Assembly (NCBI RefSeq): GCF_024139115.2
Contig: NC_085141.1
Location: forward strand, 374,758,995 to 374,822,994
Reading direction: 5' to 3'
Length of the DNA stretch: 64,000 nucleotides
From: Armigeres subalbatus
Lineage: Eukaryota > Arthropoda > Insecta > Diptera > Culicidae
Shown in pieces: positions 46,261 to 57,239 of the stretch (position 1 is its first letter; each line of letters begins with the position of its first letter). Under the pieces are notes generated by a model. It ran no database searches. It was not told the DNA's origin and saw nothing but the letters and a program-made list of their open reading frames with translations. The position numbers and the translations under genes were made by a program.

Positions 46261-46914
46261 TCAGCATGGATTTTCTTATCTTTATTAATTTGTTCTTAAA
46301 TCTTATTAGTAATGAAGTTCAACACCGCTTACACAGTTAACAATTCTGAAAATTACATGACATGAAAATATTTAAACGCTTGTTTTTGTGTTCAATAGCC
46401 TCTATATCTACATCCAACTTTTTCTTGTATGCAATATTGAATACAAGCTCCATAGTAACTACGTCCTGTAATTTTAAAAAGCGATGGAAAATTGAGTCGA
46501 ATCGAACGGAGCCTTTTTGTTACATCATATATGCTGTAACATTTTTATACTGTGTAGTTTTGGATTGCATTTGGCTAAGCTTTGGAAGGAATTGTCATTG
46601 TATTTGACAAACAAAAGAAGGCCATTGGCTTCGCAAACGTGTTGTTCTCTAATCATCCAACGAAAGTATGATTCACGTTTTATCTTTCGCGACCCACAGT
46701 TTGGGAACCCACACTCTGAATCATTGTTCTGGTATTAAAACCATGATGTTGAGTCAAACTTATTTTGGTGTGCAGTTTTCAATGGAGTTAACCGGTTGCT
46801 CAATTGCAACCTATGTTCACCTTCGTCTCATTTAAATAACCCAGGAGAAAAACAAGCATTGTATCCTATGCTAGAAGATTTTTTTTGCGTTTTTAATGAG
46901 AGAAGAAGGGAAAT
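46261..46914. other. Interval without a supported gene
   Basis: AT-rich sequence between the satellite and the R1-clade element; no recognisable feature. Confidence 0.4.
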
Positions 46915-47157
46915 GTGGGGTCAAACCCCTATCAGCGTGTCTTAATAGAATCACACATCAGTTAGGGCCACACAGTCAGGCTGTCTTCCATCTCATAAAA
47001 CCGTGGCGGGCTTTGAAGCAATCCTGTCACACAGTTGTCAAACTGCGTGGGGTAGGCACAGATGCTCTTTCCTTACTAGCGCTGATCTGGCTCTGAACAC
47101 GAGAGTGTCAACCCTCGCATGACCTCCCTGCATACCGCAAGGTATGCATAGATAACC

Positions 47158-48065
47158 ATGGAATCAATAAGGCGCCAAAGGTCGCCGGGGGGAGGCGAAG
47201 GTGATGGCCATGGTGGGTTAGAAGAGGTGCCGGTCGACGTAAAAATGGACGGGCCCCCTCTGACCAAGGTCATAAACTCAGTGATGAGCAACCACGAGGA
47301 TAGCGGAGGTCAGACAGGTGATTACTGACGTTTCAGATGTAATCATGTCCTTTCTGGGTAGCCGCGTAAACTACAGTAAGGTTCTGCAGCAGGCCGTATT
47401 GACCTTCTGGGCTTTAGTCGTGAAGGCGAAGTCGGAGTGGAAGACTTTGCTAGAGGTCAGTAAGAAGGCGGAGCACACGATCCGTATTCTTACTGAGGAG
47501 AAGCGGCTGACGGAGAGCCAGGTTGCGGAACTTTAAAAGCGGATGGCCATCAGCGGTGCAGCTCTGAAGCTAAGTAGGGATTCATGTTAGAGCCCTATGC
47601 CCAGTTTTGAACATCCAGTGCAAGGGTCTGGATGAGATAACCGAGGCCGGAGACCTGGTAGACGCACTGAGAGATCAAAGCAATGTCGAGATCTAGGAAC
47701 CCGCGATTAGGTTACGCAAAGGCTATGCGGAAATGCAGGTTGTCTCAGTCCAAGTACCTGTGGCTGAGGCAGAGAAAGTGCTGGATAAGGCAAAATTGAA
47801 AGGTCTGGTCGGTGTGTTCGTTGTGCACAAGCCAACTAATTCAGGCCTGTTATATTATAGGTGCCTAGGCCACGGCCATAAATCCTATGACTGCAAGGGA
47901 CCTGACCGCAGTAAGCTATGCCGTAGGTGTGGAGCTGAAAACCACCAAGTTCGCACCTGTAAGACTACACCAAGATGTCTGATCTGTCCCCCGGGCACAG
48001 ACAACAGGCATCTTACCGGTGCTCAGGCCTGTCCGGCCTATAGAAGCGTCCAGACATGCAAGTAA
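47158..48065 (+). pseudogene. R1-clade ORF1 (Gag-like), broken
   Basis: The frame starts MESIRRQRSPGGGEGDG and is interrupted several times (for example near 47320, 47536 and 47590). A helical middle region, KSEWKTLLEVSKKAEHTIR, precedes the C-terminal CCHC knuckles: YYRCLGHGHKSYDCKGPDRS, then CRRCGAENHQVRTC and CLICPPGTDNRHLTG. The protein would package element RNA. It ends QTCK, overlapping the ORF2 start by 10 bases. Confidence 0.75.
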
Positions 48066-49041
48066 TACAAGTAAACTTAAACCACTGCAAGGCAGCTCAA
48101 CTGCTGCTACAATACCGCATCCCTGTTGGGAATAGCAGATGGATAGCGGACAAGTCCGGTATGGTGTGAATCTGGACTTGTGGGCGATACTTGCTTACTT
48201 GATACTTGATGAGCTACAGCTCTTCTTGTGGGCGATACCCCACATAATATCATTTACTGACGATGAGGGTTTTGTCATAGCGAAGTTTATTTTTGCAGCT
48301 GCTACTGTCCTCCTAGATGGAGTATAGAGCAGTACACTAGGGTAGTCGATATTCTTGCGGCGAAACTAACTGGTTTAAAACCAGTAGTTGTAGCAGGTGG
48401 TTTCAATGCGTGGGCAGTGAACTGGGGTTCCCGGTTCACTAACGCCAGAGGTCATATCTTGCTAGAGCCTCTAGTGGTATTAAATGTAGTCCTGTTGAAC
48501 CAAGGCCAAGTGCCAAAAGGTGATTCATGTATCAATGTGACCTTCTGCAGCGTGGGATGTTCGGTGGAACCATACTAGAAGGTTCATAAAGGGCATAATT
48601 CCAGTGACCATCAGGAAGTACGTTTTATGGTCGATTATACCTTCAAAGGAACCACAAGGCGGGTCGGTGCTACTGATCCAGGATGGCGCACATCACAGTT
48701 TAACCCGGAACTGTTAGAGGAAGCACTACGATGGGAAAATCGGACTACAGGACTAAGCGGCGACGAATTAACCAAGGTACGAAAACGTGCCTGCGACATA
48801 ACGATGCCAAGAAAGACCAAGTGTACTGGTGGTCGAACACGATTGCAGATCTTCATAGAACCTGTCTTAGAGCTTACAAAAGGTTGTGACGTGCTAGGAC
48901 CGACGCTGAAAGAGTCGATAGATGCCGGGTATTCCAGTCAGCGAGTAGAGCTCTGAACTACAAGATAAATTGTAGCAAAAAAACCTACTTTGAGCAGCTG
49001 TGCAGGATGTCCAATGACACCCTATGGGGGGATGCATTCAG

Positions 49042-49927
49042 AGGGTTAGGGACAAAAGGTCGAAAGACAAAACGTCGAAAGACAAAATGTCGAAGGGACA
49101 AATGGTCGAGAAGGACAAAACGTCGAACGGGACAAAAGGTCGAAAAGACAAAACGTCGAACAGGGTCAAAGGTTGAAAGGACAAAACGTGGAACGGGACA
49201 GAAGGTCGAAAGGGACATAAGTTTAAAATTGACAAGAAAGTGAAACGGAGAGAATCAATCACGCACCAGAGTTGCGCTACACAGTATAGTAAAAACTATG
49301 CTCTTTTATTTTTACAATTTTTAACAATTAAATAAAATTCATTCAATAAGTACCACTAATAGATGGATGTTTGACTGTTTGAGTTTTCTAAATGTCAAAT
49401 GTCGTGTATTATTAGCCGGTGTTTTTCCAATGCGTGCGCCTGCGTGGCTGCGACGTGCGCTATTTTGACAGATCGAAGTGACATTCAGAAAATCTAGATA
49501 TTCATGTATTATTGGCACTCGAATTTTATTTTACTGTTAAAAATTGTGAAAAATAAGAGAGCATTTTTTGCCAACTGTATAGGACAACTCTGTCTCACGA
49601 AATACAAGCTTTATTCATTTTTTATGACCAATCTTTTTCATCTCTTTCAGAACTATCGGGATATTCATAATATTGTCTTATAGTAATTACCCCTTCTTTG
49701 CAAATTCCTCATTCTTCAACTTTGATTGATTAGATGAGTGCGTTATTTGAGCTTGAAGTTAAATGCATTTCATAAATTCTTTTGGAATACACCCAACTTG
49801 TTTTTAATAAATTTTTTGTCCCTTTCGACCTTTTGTCCTTTTCGACCTTTTGTCTTGTTCGACCTTTTATCCTTTCGACCTTTTGTCTTTTCGACCTTTT
49901 GTCCTTTCGACCTTTTGTCATAGATTC
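49042..49927. mobile_element. Foldback-like element with tandem-repeat arms
   Basis: The left arm (about 49050-49215) consists of some ten head-to-tail units of the form GACAAAAGGTCGAAAG. The right arm (about 49815-49920) has the inverted units. The spacer of about 600 bp is non-coding. The flanks GCATTCAG (49034-49041) and GCATACAG (49928-49935) look like an 8 bp duplication with one mismatch. Removing the insertion restores the R1 codons GCA TTC AGG ATA GTG. Long inverted arms built of short direct repeats recall Drosophila Foldback elements. Confidence 0.8.
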
Positions 49928-50759
49928 GCATACAGGATAGTGATGGCTAGGACCAACAGCACGCCTCCTGAGAGATCCCCAGAGATGTTAGCCAGAATAG
50001 TAGAAGGGTTGTTTCCGAAACATGAATCATCGAACTGGCCCGCTACACCGTACGAGTCAGTCGACGTGGTACCGCTAGTGACTAACGAGGAGCTTATCGT
50101 AGTCGCAAAAAAACTTTAGCTTAATAAGCTACCAGGCCCAGATGGTATTCCAAGCCTGGTCCTTAAACACGCCATTCTTGCTAATCCAGATATGTTTAGG
50201 AGCTGCCTCTAGCGATGCCTGGATGAAGGTAACTTTCAAGACCGTTGAAAACGGCAGAAATTGGTGCTATTGTCGAAGCTCGGGTGATTCTTCGGCATAC
50301 AGACCTATTTGCCTACTCGACACAGCCGGGAAGTTGCTAGAGAGGGTGATCCTGAATAGATTGTCGAGCTACACGGAGTGTGCTGGTGGCTTATCTAGCA
50401 ACCAATATGGTTTCCGTAAAGGCCGTTCTACCATCGAGGCAAAATTTCAATCGGTAACGGACATGGCAAAGGTAGAGCGTGGTTTGAATAGGCGAGGTAT
50501 TAGGTATTGCGCATTGATTACACTTGATGTAAAGAATGCGTTGACCAAGGCTAGCTGGGGAGCTATAGCTGATTCCCTGCATCGCTTGAGGATTCCGGAT
50601 TATCTGTGCAGGATACTGTAAAGTTATTTTCAGAATAGGATGTTGATATACGACAGCGACACCGGTCAGCAGTCGATAGCAGTGTCAGCGGGTGTTCCAC
50701 AGGGATCGATCCTCGGACCGGTTCTGTGGAATATCTTGTGTGACGGAGTATTGCGCTTA

Positions 50760-50969
50760 AGAACACTCCGCACGGAATCCCCTCATGTTTTCAAGGGCAC
50801 ACCACTCGATTCGGAAGCAACGCACAGCTGTCATTTTTGTTTTTTCAATTTTGCTGCGTCGCAGCATGCGTGAAATAATAAAAAATGACAGTTGTGCGTT
50901 ACTTCCGTATCGAGTGGTGTGCCCTTGAAAACGCGAGTACTTTTCAATTTGGATTCCGTGAGGAGTGTA
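50760..50969. mobile_element. Palindromic MITE in the R1 reverse transcriptase
   Basis: The element is an imperfect palindrome with GCTGCGTCGCAGC near its centre and arms containing TTTTCAAGGGCACACCACTC. CTTA at 50756-50759 and 50970-50973 flanks it. Taking out the element and one CTTA restores the R1 codons TTG CGC TTA CGT CTC CCG. The left arm lacks about 20 bases present in the right. Confidence 0.85.
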
Positions 50970-51024
50970 CTTACGTCTCCCGGCCGGTGTACAAATAGGA
51001 GGCTTTGCGGATTATGCAATGCTA

Positions 51025-51271
51025 CACTGCAAAAATTCCACACATTTTTATTGGCAAAAATCCATTAATTTAAAGTTATTAATTAGTGCACACATAACCA
51101 CTCTCCACGCGAAGTACAAATATAATCTTTAATCAAATAAAATGTATGTGTGGTCTCTAATATGCAGTTATTGGATTTATGTGTGGGTACAAATTGCGTA
51201 TATTTGGGTCGCCAAATTGCAAAAAATTATGTGTGCGACAAATATATTCAATATAAAGAATTTTTTCGGTA
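51025..51271. mobile_element. AT-rich MITE with CACTGCAAAAA end
   Basis: The left end CACTGCAAAAATTC and the right end (inverted ACCGAAAAAATTC) form a short imperfect inverted repeat; TA borders both. It separates the R1 codons AML from EVTGD. The interior of about 245 bp is AT-rich. Its ends are less certain than those of the other two insertions. Confidence 0.6.
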
Positions 51272-51719
51272 TAGAGGTGACGGGTGACACTCTCGTTGAA
51301 GTCGAACTGAAGGCTTCGTATGCGATTGGCAGAATAGAGGAATGGCTCAACTCGAGGAGGTTATCCCTTGCACATCACAAGACCGAGGTCGTTGTAGTGC
51401 ATAACCGCCATGGGTTGCAGCAAGCGAGGATAAGAGTAGGGACCTGCACAGTCAACTCCGTGAGGTCATTAAAGCATCTGGGTGTGATGATCGACGATAA
51501 GCTCAATTTCACGAGCCACGTCGATTATGCATGCCAACGGGCATCATTGGCGATGAAGTCTTTATCACGAATGATCGGGACAAAGTGGTAATGCCGCGTC
51601 ACTCGATAAAGAAACGCTATGTGGGCATCGGGCCCTACATAACATAAGAACACGTGAGCTTCCTTTTGTTTTTAAAATTGTTAGTTGTTAAGCGCTCTCA
51701 ATATTGCTGCTTAAAAATA

Positions 51720-51945
51720 TTCAATCGAGAAAACCTTGAAGAGTCGTGAATCTTGCATGTTTGCTTTTCACGAATACTATGTAAGTAATACGTAAAGGCT
51801 ATAAGATCGCTCCAAAACCGAACTTTGGATAAAGATCTTGGATAACCATAGTGTCATAAGCAATCGACTTAGCTCGACGAACTGAGGTAATGTCTGTAAG
51901 TCCGTGTGTATGTTTGTGTGTGTACAAAAAATGAGAGACACACTT
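51720..51945 (-). repeat. Mosquito dispersed repeat with (CA)n, copy 2
   Basis: Read on the minus strand this is a diverged relative of 19735-19906, sharing the CA-rich run and TTCGTCGAGCTAAGTCGATT followed by TATGACACTATGG. Confidence 0.5.
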
Positions 51946-52769
51946 TTTAGTATTTAGCTTTTTCTGATTTGCTCGCAACAGGTTGCATTCAACGAGGAAT
52001 GTGGTCTAGTTTTTCACTATTGAAAGTGGGCCTAAATGCCAATGCGTTTTGGAGTCCTACATACGATGACAGGAATTTGGAGAAAATGGAAAAATATCAA
52101 TTTTGTTCTAGCTTCTATGATGTGCGTCTATTAGCAAGTAGTAGTAGCGGCCATGGAAGTCGTCCAATACAGGTCAAAACATATTTTTTGTGGTGGAAAA
52201 ACTGAAGAATAAACATATCTATATCAAAATTGTCATACATTCATGGTTGTCTTTAAAATAAATCCCGAAAATCACCCCTTTTCAGACCGCCAGAGTGTAC
52301 TAACTAACCCCTTAAAGCACTTGTTTCACCTAATAAGTAATAGCTGTTTAAATTTGAAAACATACTTACAATATGTTGTGAATTCTGTTATTAAGTTAAA
52401 TGAAAGCACGTTAAGAAAAAATTAATCATTCTGAGTATTAAATGCTACATGATATGTTGCGTAAGGGGAGCAATTCATGCAAAAATTATCAAAAAATTCA
52501 AACCAACTTTATTTTATTTTTCCTGCTAGAATATTTTTAAACAACCCTTATTCGAAAGTTTGGAATGTAACCTAACTTTGGTGAAGAAAAATCCGAGGTG
52601 CATTGGAGTTACATAATATTCCGCTTCGAACACGGCGTGCGACAGTCAAACATGCATTAATTGTCAAATAACTCATTTAGATTGTTCATTGTCCATGCAT
52701 TTGGGGCTCGATGGCATCGTCTGGTGTTGGACAGCTTAAACTCATTAACGGAATAATGGCCAATGAAGT

Positions 52770-54566
52770 TCATCTGGACGTATCCAGTATTTTGCGCTTG
52801 ATAATGGCGGCCGAATGAGTGCCTTTTTGACATTCAAGAGGTAGAAAATATTTACATATTTTAATCAATGTAGGCCTTGATTTATTGCAAAACACTGGCA
52901 CTCATTTGTTATCAACAAATATATGTCAAATATGTTCCATTGTATTATTCAAGTAATTGGTAATTCTTCTATGGATTTTTGGTAATAATTTAATTTATTT
53001 TCTAGCATAACTGCAAATTTAAAAGCATGTTTCTGCTTTATGAACCTTCTTGAGCAGAATCCCGAAACCCCCTGATTTACTGGAGCGAGTCAACGGCGAG
53101 AAAGGTGGTTTAGATGTGATTCCGTATCGATGGTCATTGAATAATGCCGTAGGACGGAGGGCTCGATCGGTAATTCACTGGCGCCGGTTTATGTTACTAG
53201 CCGCGGGGCTTTGTAAGCGTCGGGGCCTGTAGACCGCAAATGGGAAGAGCTAAGGTTCCCTGTGATGGCGTCTATTTGCGATCCCAATGATGGCCGCATC
53301 AATGTTAGGAAGGGTTTGATGAACAAGTTCAGTCGGGACTCGCGACAGCAGGTTTGATAATTTCAGAGTGCATATGATTACGACCCTGGATCGTGGACCT
53401 CCGGGGGCTCCGTTTGATGGAACAACGTAGCTAGATACACCATTCAGAAGCACGTGAATGACTACGGAATGGCTACCTCCGGATACACGGGCCACTATGA
53501 CCGTTCACCTGCACTTCAGCTGCATGGAAAATATATGTCCGGTCGGAAATTTGGGAAAATAAAACTCATTACAGCTCAATTCAATCGTCACCGAAATGTG
53601 CTTTTCTTGGTAGAAAATGCCCATTCTATTATTTTGATGCTTCTCGATTCGCAGGTTCACATCAACTGCCACACCAAGCTTTTACCAACACCTTCCCGCC
53701 CAAACCAACAATTACTTTTCACTTCTTGCATCCTTGAACTGGATCAATGGATCTCGTCACCCACTCGGCAACCAAATAATGTAATCGAACATGGTGCACC
53801 TCGCGCATATATCGACTGAACCATGCGCATCAATATAAAACGATCGTTGGAGTTCGTAAATCAACTTCACAATATGATACCTGTTTGGAATAGTCAAGGA
53901 TCTACCCAACGTATTATTTACTTCACCCTTTTCAAAGTTGGCAGTTTAACCAACAATTAGTTGAAACTTCTTAACAATACTCTATTTTGCCGTAATCATG
54001 ATTTGTTTGTTACCCGCCGTAATCATAAATTATTTGTTACCCGCCTGTAAAAGTCTAGTGGTGCCGAGTTGATCAAGGTGGATAAGTGGATAAGCATGGG
54101 AAATGCAGGGAAATGCTGGAGGTGTCTGTCTAAGTCGTCTAAGTACATGCAAATCAGTGACCATAATGCTCAAAAGTCCCCTTTAAGTATTCCTTGATTT
54201 CAGTAAGTCGAGCGTAATGAATCCATTCCTGGCTATCGTCTCACCCAGGTGTCTGGTTGCAGATTTCGTTTCCCTTAAAAGCACTAATTATAATCATGAT
54301 ACATTTGTCGATATTCTGTTTCTTATACCTACTATTCCTAGAAAATACAATAAATTCATTACAAAAAAGCATGATGAAAGTATCAAACCCATGTGTAACG
54401 TGAAGGAAATATTTGACATTTCGTTTGTTTGTTGATACCGGGTGAGTGCCAATGTTTTTCAATGAGTCAAGGCCTGCATTGATTGAAATATGTAAATATT
54501 TTCTACCTCCTGAATGTCAAAAAGGCACTCACCAGGCCGCCATTATCGAGCGCAAAATACTGGATT
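52770..54566. mobile_element. 1.8 kb block bounded by about 145 bp inverted repeats
   Basis: 52770-52915 and 54425-54566 are inverted copies sharing CCAGTATTTTGCGCT, GATAATGGCGGCC and TGAGTGCCTTTTTGACATTC. Within each arm TGAGTGCC and GGCACTCA face each other, so each arm could be a small MITE of about 100 bp on its own, with the shared flank suggesting duplication or a composite. The interior includes the GC-richer stretch 53060-53560, with no recognisable protein. Confidence 0.6.
53250..53495 (-). CDS. Unidentified ORF fragment, 81 residues
   Basis: On the minus strand an open frame reads MARVSGGSHSVVIHVLLNG and ends NRRHHREP. The composition looks protein-like and GC content is higher than the surroundings, but I recognise no domain. 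It may be a retroelement fragment. Confidence that it is coding is low. Confidence 0.2.
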   Translation of the reverse strand: MARVSGGSHSVVIHVLLNGVSSYVVPSNGAPGGPRSRVVIICTLKLSNLLSRVPTELVHQTLPNIDAAIIGIANRRHHREP

Positions 54567-54688
54567 GAAGCAAAAAAAATCAGAAACCGTCTAAAAACTG
54601 AAAATGTGCCGAAGATACACATTCCAGCAGCATGGAGACCTAAACCATACGTCAAACCCGGTATCGCAATGATTCAACGAACGAAAAA

Positions 54689-54739
54689 TTGACGTTTTGG
54701 AGTGGTCAATCACCTGACCTTAACCCAATAGAAAGTTTA
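54689..54739 (+). pseudogene. Tc1-type transposase C-terminal fragment
   Basis: The frame starting at 54689 reads LTFWSGQSPDLNPIESL, the conserved end of Tc1 transposases that holds the last catalytic Glu. Preceding codons in other frames may belong to the same gene. It is cut off by the poly(A)-ended fragment starting near 54748. Confidence 0.65.
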
Positions 54740-54747
54740 CAAAAAGA

Positions 54748-54810
54748 ACCATGGCTCCGTAAAGTGTTATACACGCTGGAGCCTACCAAATAAACGAACT
54801 TAAAAAAAAA
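54748..54810 (+). mobile_element. 5'-truncated I-clade 3' end
   Basis: GGCTCCGTAAAGTG followed by GGAGCCTACCAAATAAACGA and an A tail mirrors the 3' end of the I-clade element at 39870-39944 (GGCTCCGTAACGC, GAGCCTTCCAAATAAACGA). This is a very short copy of the same or a sister family. Confidence 0.7.
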
Positions 54811-55436
54811 ACAAGAAAGTTTACAAGTTTGTGAGTTGGGAGTTTGTGTTATTTTTTCGAGTGTTTAAAACAAAACATTTAAGTAATCTTCTAGAAAGTT
54901 TCTTCGAAATGTGAATGATTTTTAGTGATTTTTAATATTTTCAACCCACCGCGCAATCAAATCAACCTTCAACTGCTGCAAAGTCTGGAAAATGAAATCC
55001 TTCGAGTCCAAGCCTGACGTTCGACCGTGAATCAGGAGGCAAAACGGTTACATTCTGCTCTAGGTACCTATTAATTAACGTCACTCAATCTCGTCGAACG
55101 GACAGCACTGTCACAGTCGTCATCAGACAAACGTAAAACTCTTTACCTACTTCTTCGTCTATTTAGCGCAGCTAAACTCTGCTTTTGTGTTTGGCTCGGC
55201 TTCTGCATTGCATCTAGAGAGCAGCATAATTTTGTTTCAAAAGCGATTTTCTATCGATGCCTGGATTTGTTTTTTTCCCCCGTTTTGATTGTGATCTACG
55301 ATTTCCTTACGAAAAAAATATTCCTATATCTACAAAAGTGAAGCTCCTCCACTGATTCTTATTCGTAAGCATCTCGTACCTTAAACCTATGACTAGTAAT
55401 GGAATGCCCTTAGCTATTAGCGCCACCTCGTCGGAA

Positions 55437-57223
55437 TTAGAACAAATGATTGGCCGCGGTAGTTTTGTTCAACCCCCCGAGCGGGTCCAACAAGTACCCG
55501 GCGGCTCCACCGCCTGCTCCCAGCAGCGAAGAGAATGGAGACGACAACGCTGCCACCGCATGGTGATGATGATTCTGCAGATTGTGATTCATGCCCAGAT
55601 GGTTCACCGCCGAGGACGCCTTCTGGCTCTGCAGCAGAGGATTGCACGAGGAGCTCCATTTACTGCTGCTGCTGTTGTTGTTGTTGGTGCCGTGGTGGAG
55701 CGACCCAATGCCGCCGCCTGCTGCACCACCACCGGGTCCACCGTGGTGCGGCACCGCCAGGCCGTTCAGATCCGAATCGGAGAGTTTTCCTAAAAAAGGA
55801 AAATGGGGAAATGGCATCGTTAGGGCGATCGGTATGGGATAATAGTTTTGGCAGTTACAGATGGCTTTCCCGCATGGATGTGACGATGTGTGTTTTATGG
55901 AAGTTTAGTGTATCATAATTCATAATTCATTGACTCGCTGTGATGGAGTTTGTATGAAGTTAGGGGACGTAACAATCGATAACAAGGGACATGCAGTTCA
56001 CATGAATTGTTTTCGACAAAATATTACACGGATGTGGAATGAGGTATCACCAAATGCTTTCTGGTTACCAAGCAGAAAAGTTGCAGTAGTCTTTCAGTTT
56101 TCACTTTAGCAATTTTGATTTCCAAATGTTTGTTCAATTTTAATTGAGGTAAGTAAAAAGTCGTTCTGCCTGGAACCTCGTTATTCAAATGCTCAATTTG
56201 AAGCGATTTGGATCACACCATTTTTGTTCTGCTACTTGGTTCTATTTTTCTTTTCTTGGAGATCTTCTCTTGGCACACTTTTGAAAATGGAAAAAAGCAT
56301 TTCGCCACGTCTCTTTTAACAGAAACCATTTAGGATTTTCATTTTGCTCCGGATAAAACAGATGAATTTCCTCAAGACGCTTTAGCTACCTACTGCTAGT
56401 TTGGTATGGGGTGTGTGGGCCCTTCGCATCACCCTCATCCATTGCGTCTATGAAGCAAGAAGCAAGCGTATAAGAAACGGAACGCACATCACGTGTGTTT
56501 GTGCGCGTATTCCGTATACGATGCGAAGACGGCCTCACCTCCAGACTCGACACAGAGATGATGGTGACTCTTCAAGGCGCGACATTTTCCGAAATTATCT
56601 GACGTTAATTCGAATAAATGAACGGTGTAACAAGCAATTTTCTTGATTAAACAATTCCATCCATTATTCAATCCACCGACTGCCGCCTCGGTGTTCGTCT
56701 GGTGTTTAGCTGTGGCTGAGGGTGGATCAAACACACTTTAAAAATCGCGTCTCTTAAAATCGCAAGTTTCTATTTATTTGGTTATCTCTATGAAAGAATT
56801 CCACCAGTAGTTCTTATATTTTCCGATCAACCTATTTTCAACATCAAACAGTTTCTATAACCAAACTAACATAAAATTGGCAACTTATAAAGCATTAACC
56901 ACCCTAACGGATAAAAAGACAATCGTAAGAGCCTTACCATTGATGGGTTTGATATCTCCATTGGACTGGTGGGAGGAAGCACTCGAGTTGGGCGTGGTGG
57001 AAACATTGGACAGCGGTGAACCCGGCTTGATGTCCTTTGGGGTCGTACTGCCGCCACCGCCGTTATTGGACGACGATTTCTGCTCGCTCTTCACCGAGGA
57101 CGAGTCCTGGTTGTTATTATTGTTGTTGCTCGTATTACTATTGTTGTTGTTATTGCTTGAAACTTTCTGCTGGGCGATCCGTTCCTGTTTCCGGAACTTG
57201 GCTCGTCGGTTCTGGAACCACAC
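55437..57223 (-). CDS. PHOX2-like paired-class homeobox gene, last two exons
   Basis: The exon 57223-56938 opens right after a CTTTAG acceptor with VWFQNRRAKFRKQERIAQQK, the third helix of a homeodomain and its basic tail. An intron between homeodomain residues 46 and 47 is normal for paired-class genes, and FRKQER is characteristic of PHOX2. An Asn/Ser-rich tract and Gly/Pro-rich linker follow. The donor is ATG/GTAAGG at 56937. The last exon, 55789-55437, begins after TTTTTTAG and joins in phase 1 to read INGKLSDSDLNG. It contains poly-Gly, His and Ser stretches, then SPFSSLLG, and ends NHLF with TAA. The protein would be a nuclear DNA-binding transcription factor; in animals PHOX2 guides neuronal identity. 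The 5' exons were not found in this window, so they probably lie to the right, beyond it. Alternatives are other paired-class genes. Confidence 0.82.
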
Positions 57224-57239
57224 CTAAAGAGGGCGAGAA

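Larger units (their letters stand above)
48056..51591 (+). pseudogene. R1-clade ORF2 (endonuclease/reverse transcriptase), broken
   Basis: ORF2 starts MQVIQVNLNHCKAAQLLL, a hallmark of R1-type endonucleases. The endonuclease is strewn with stops and shifts. The junction NDTLWGDAFR / IVMARTNSTPPERSPEML is split by the insertion at 49042. The reverse transcriptase shows LPGPDGIPSLVLKHA, NQYGFRKGRSTIEA, ITLDVKNALTKASW and AGVPQGSILGPVLWN. It is interrupted at LR/LP by the MITE at 50760 and at AML/EVTGD by that at 51025. The catalytic motif is FADY instead of FADD, so one catalytic Asp is lost. The C-terminal LSLAHHKTEVVVVHNR and MIDDKLNFTSHVDY are clear. Confidence 0.8.
46915..51595 (+). mobile_element. 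R1-clade non-LTR retrotransposon carrying three insertions
   Basis: The 5' UTR begins near 46915, ORF1 at 47158 and ORF2 at 48056. The protein motifs and the ATGCAAGTAA overlap of ORF1 stop and ORF2 start fit the R1 clade, but the element lies away from rDNA. Insertions lie at 49042-49927, 50760-50969 and 51025-51271. The sequence ends after the MIGTKW motif of the reverse transcriptase C-terminus at about 51591, so the 3' end is missing. Confidence 0.8.

Noticed and set aside
45187..46288. Long DLDWIWIGFGL-repeat proteins
   Set aside because: They are produced in several frames and on both strands by an 11 bp satellite.
49044..49215. Repeat array resembling a CRISPR
   Set aside because: Units are contiguous with no unique spacers, inverted copies lie 600 bp away and the genome is eukaryotic.
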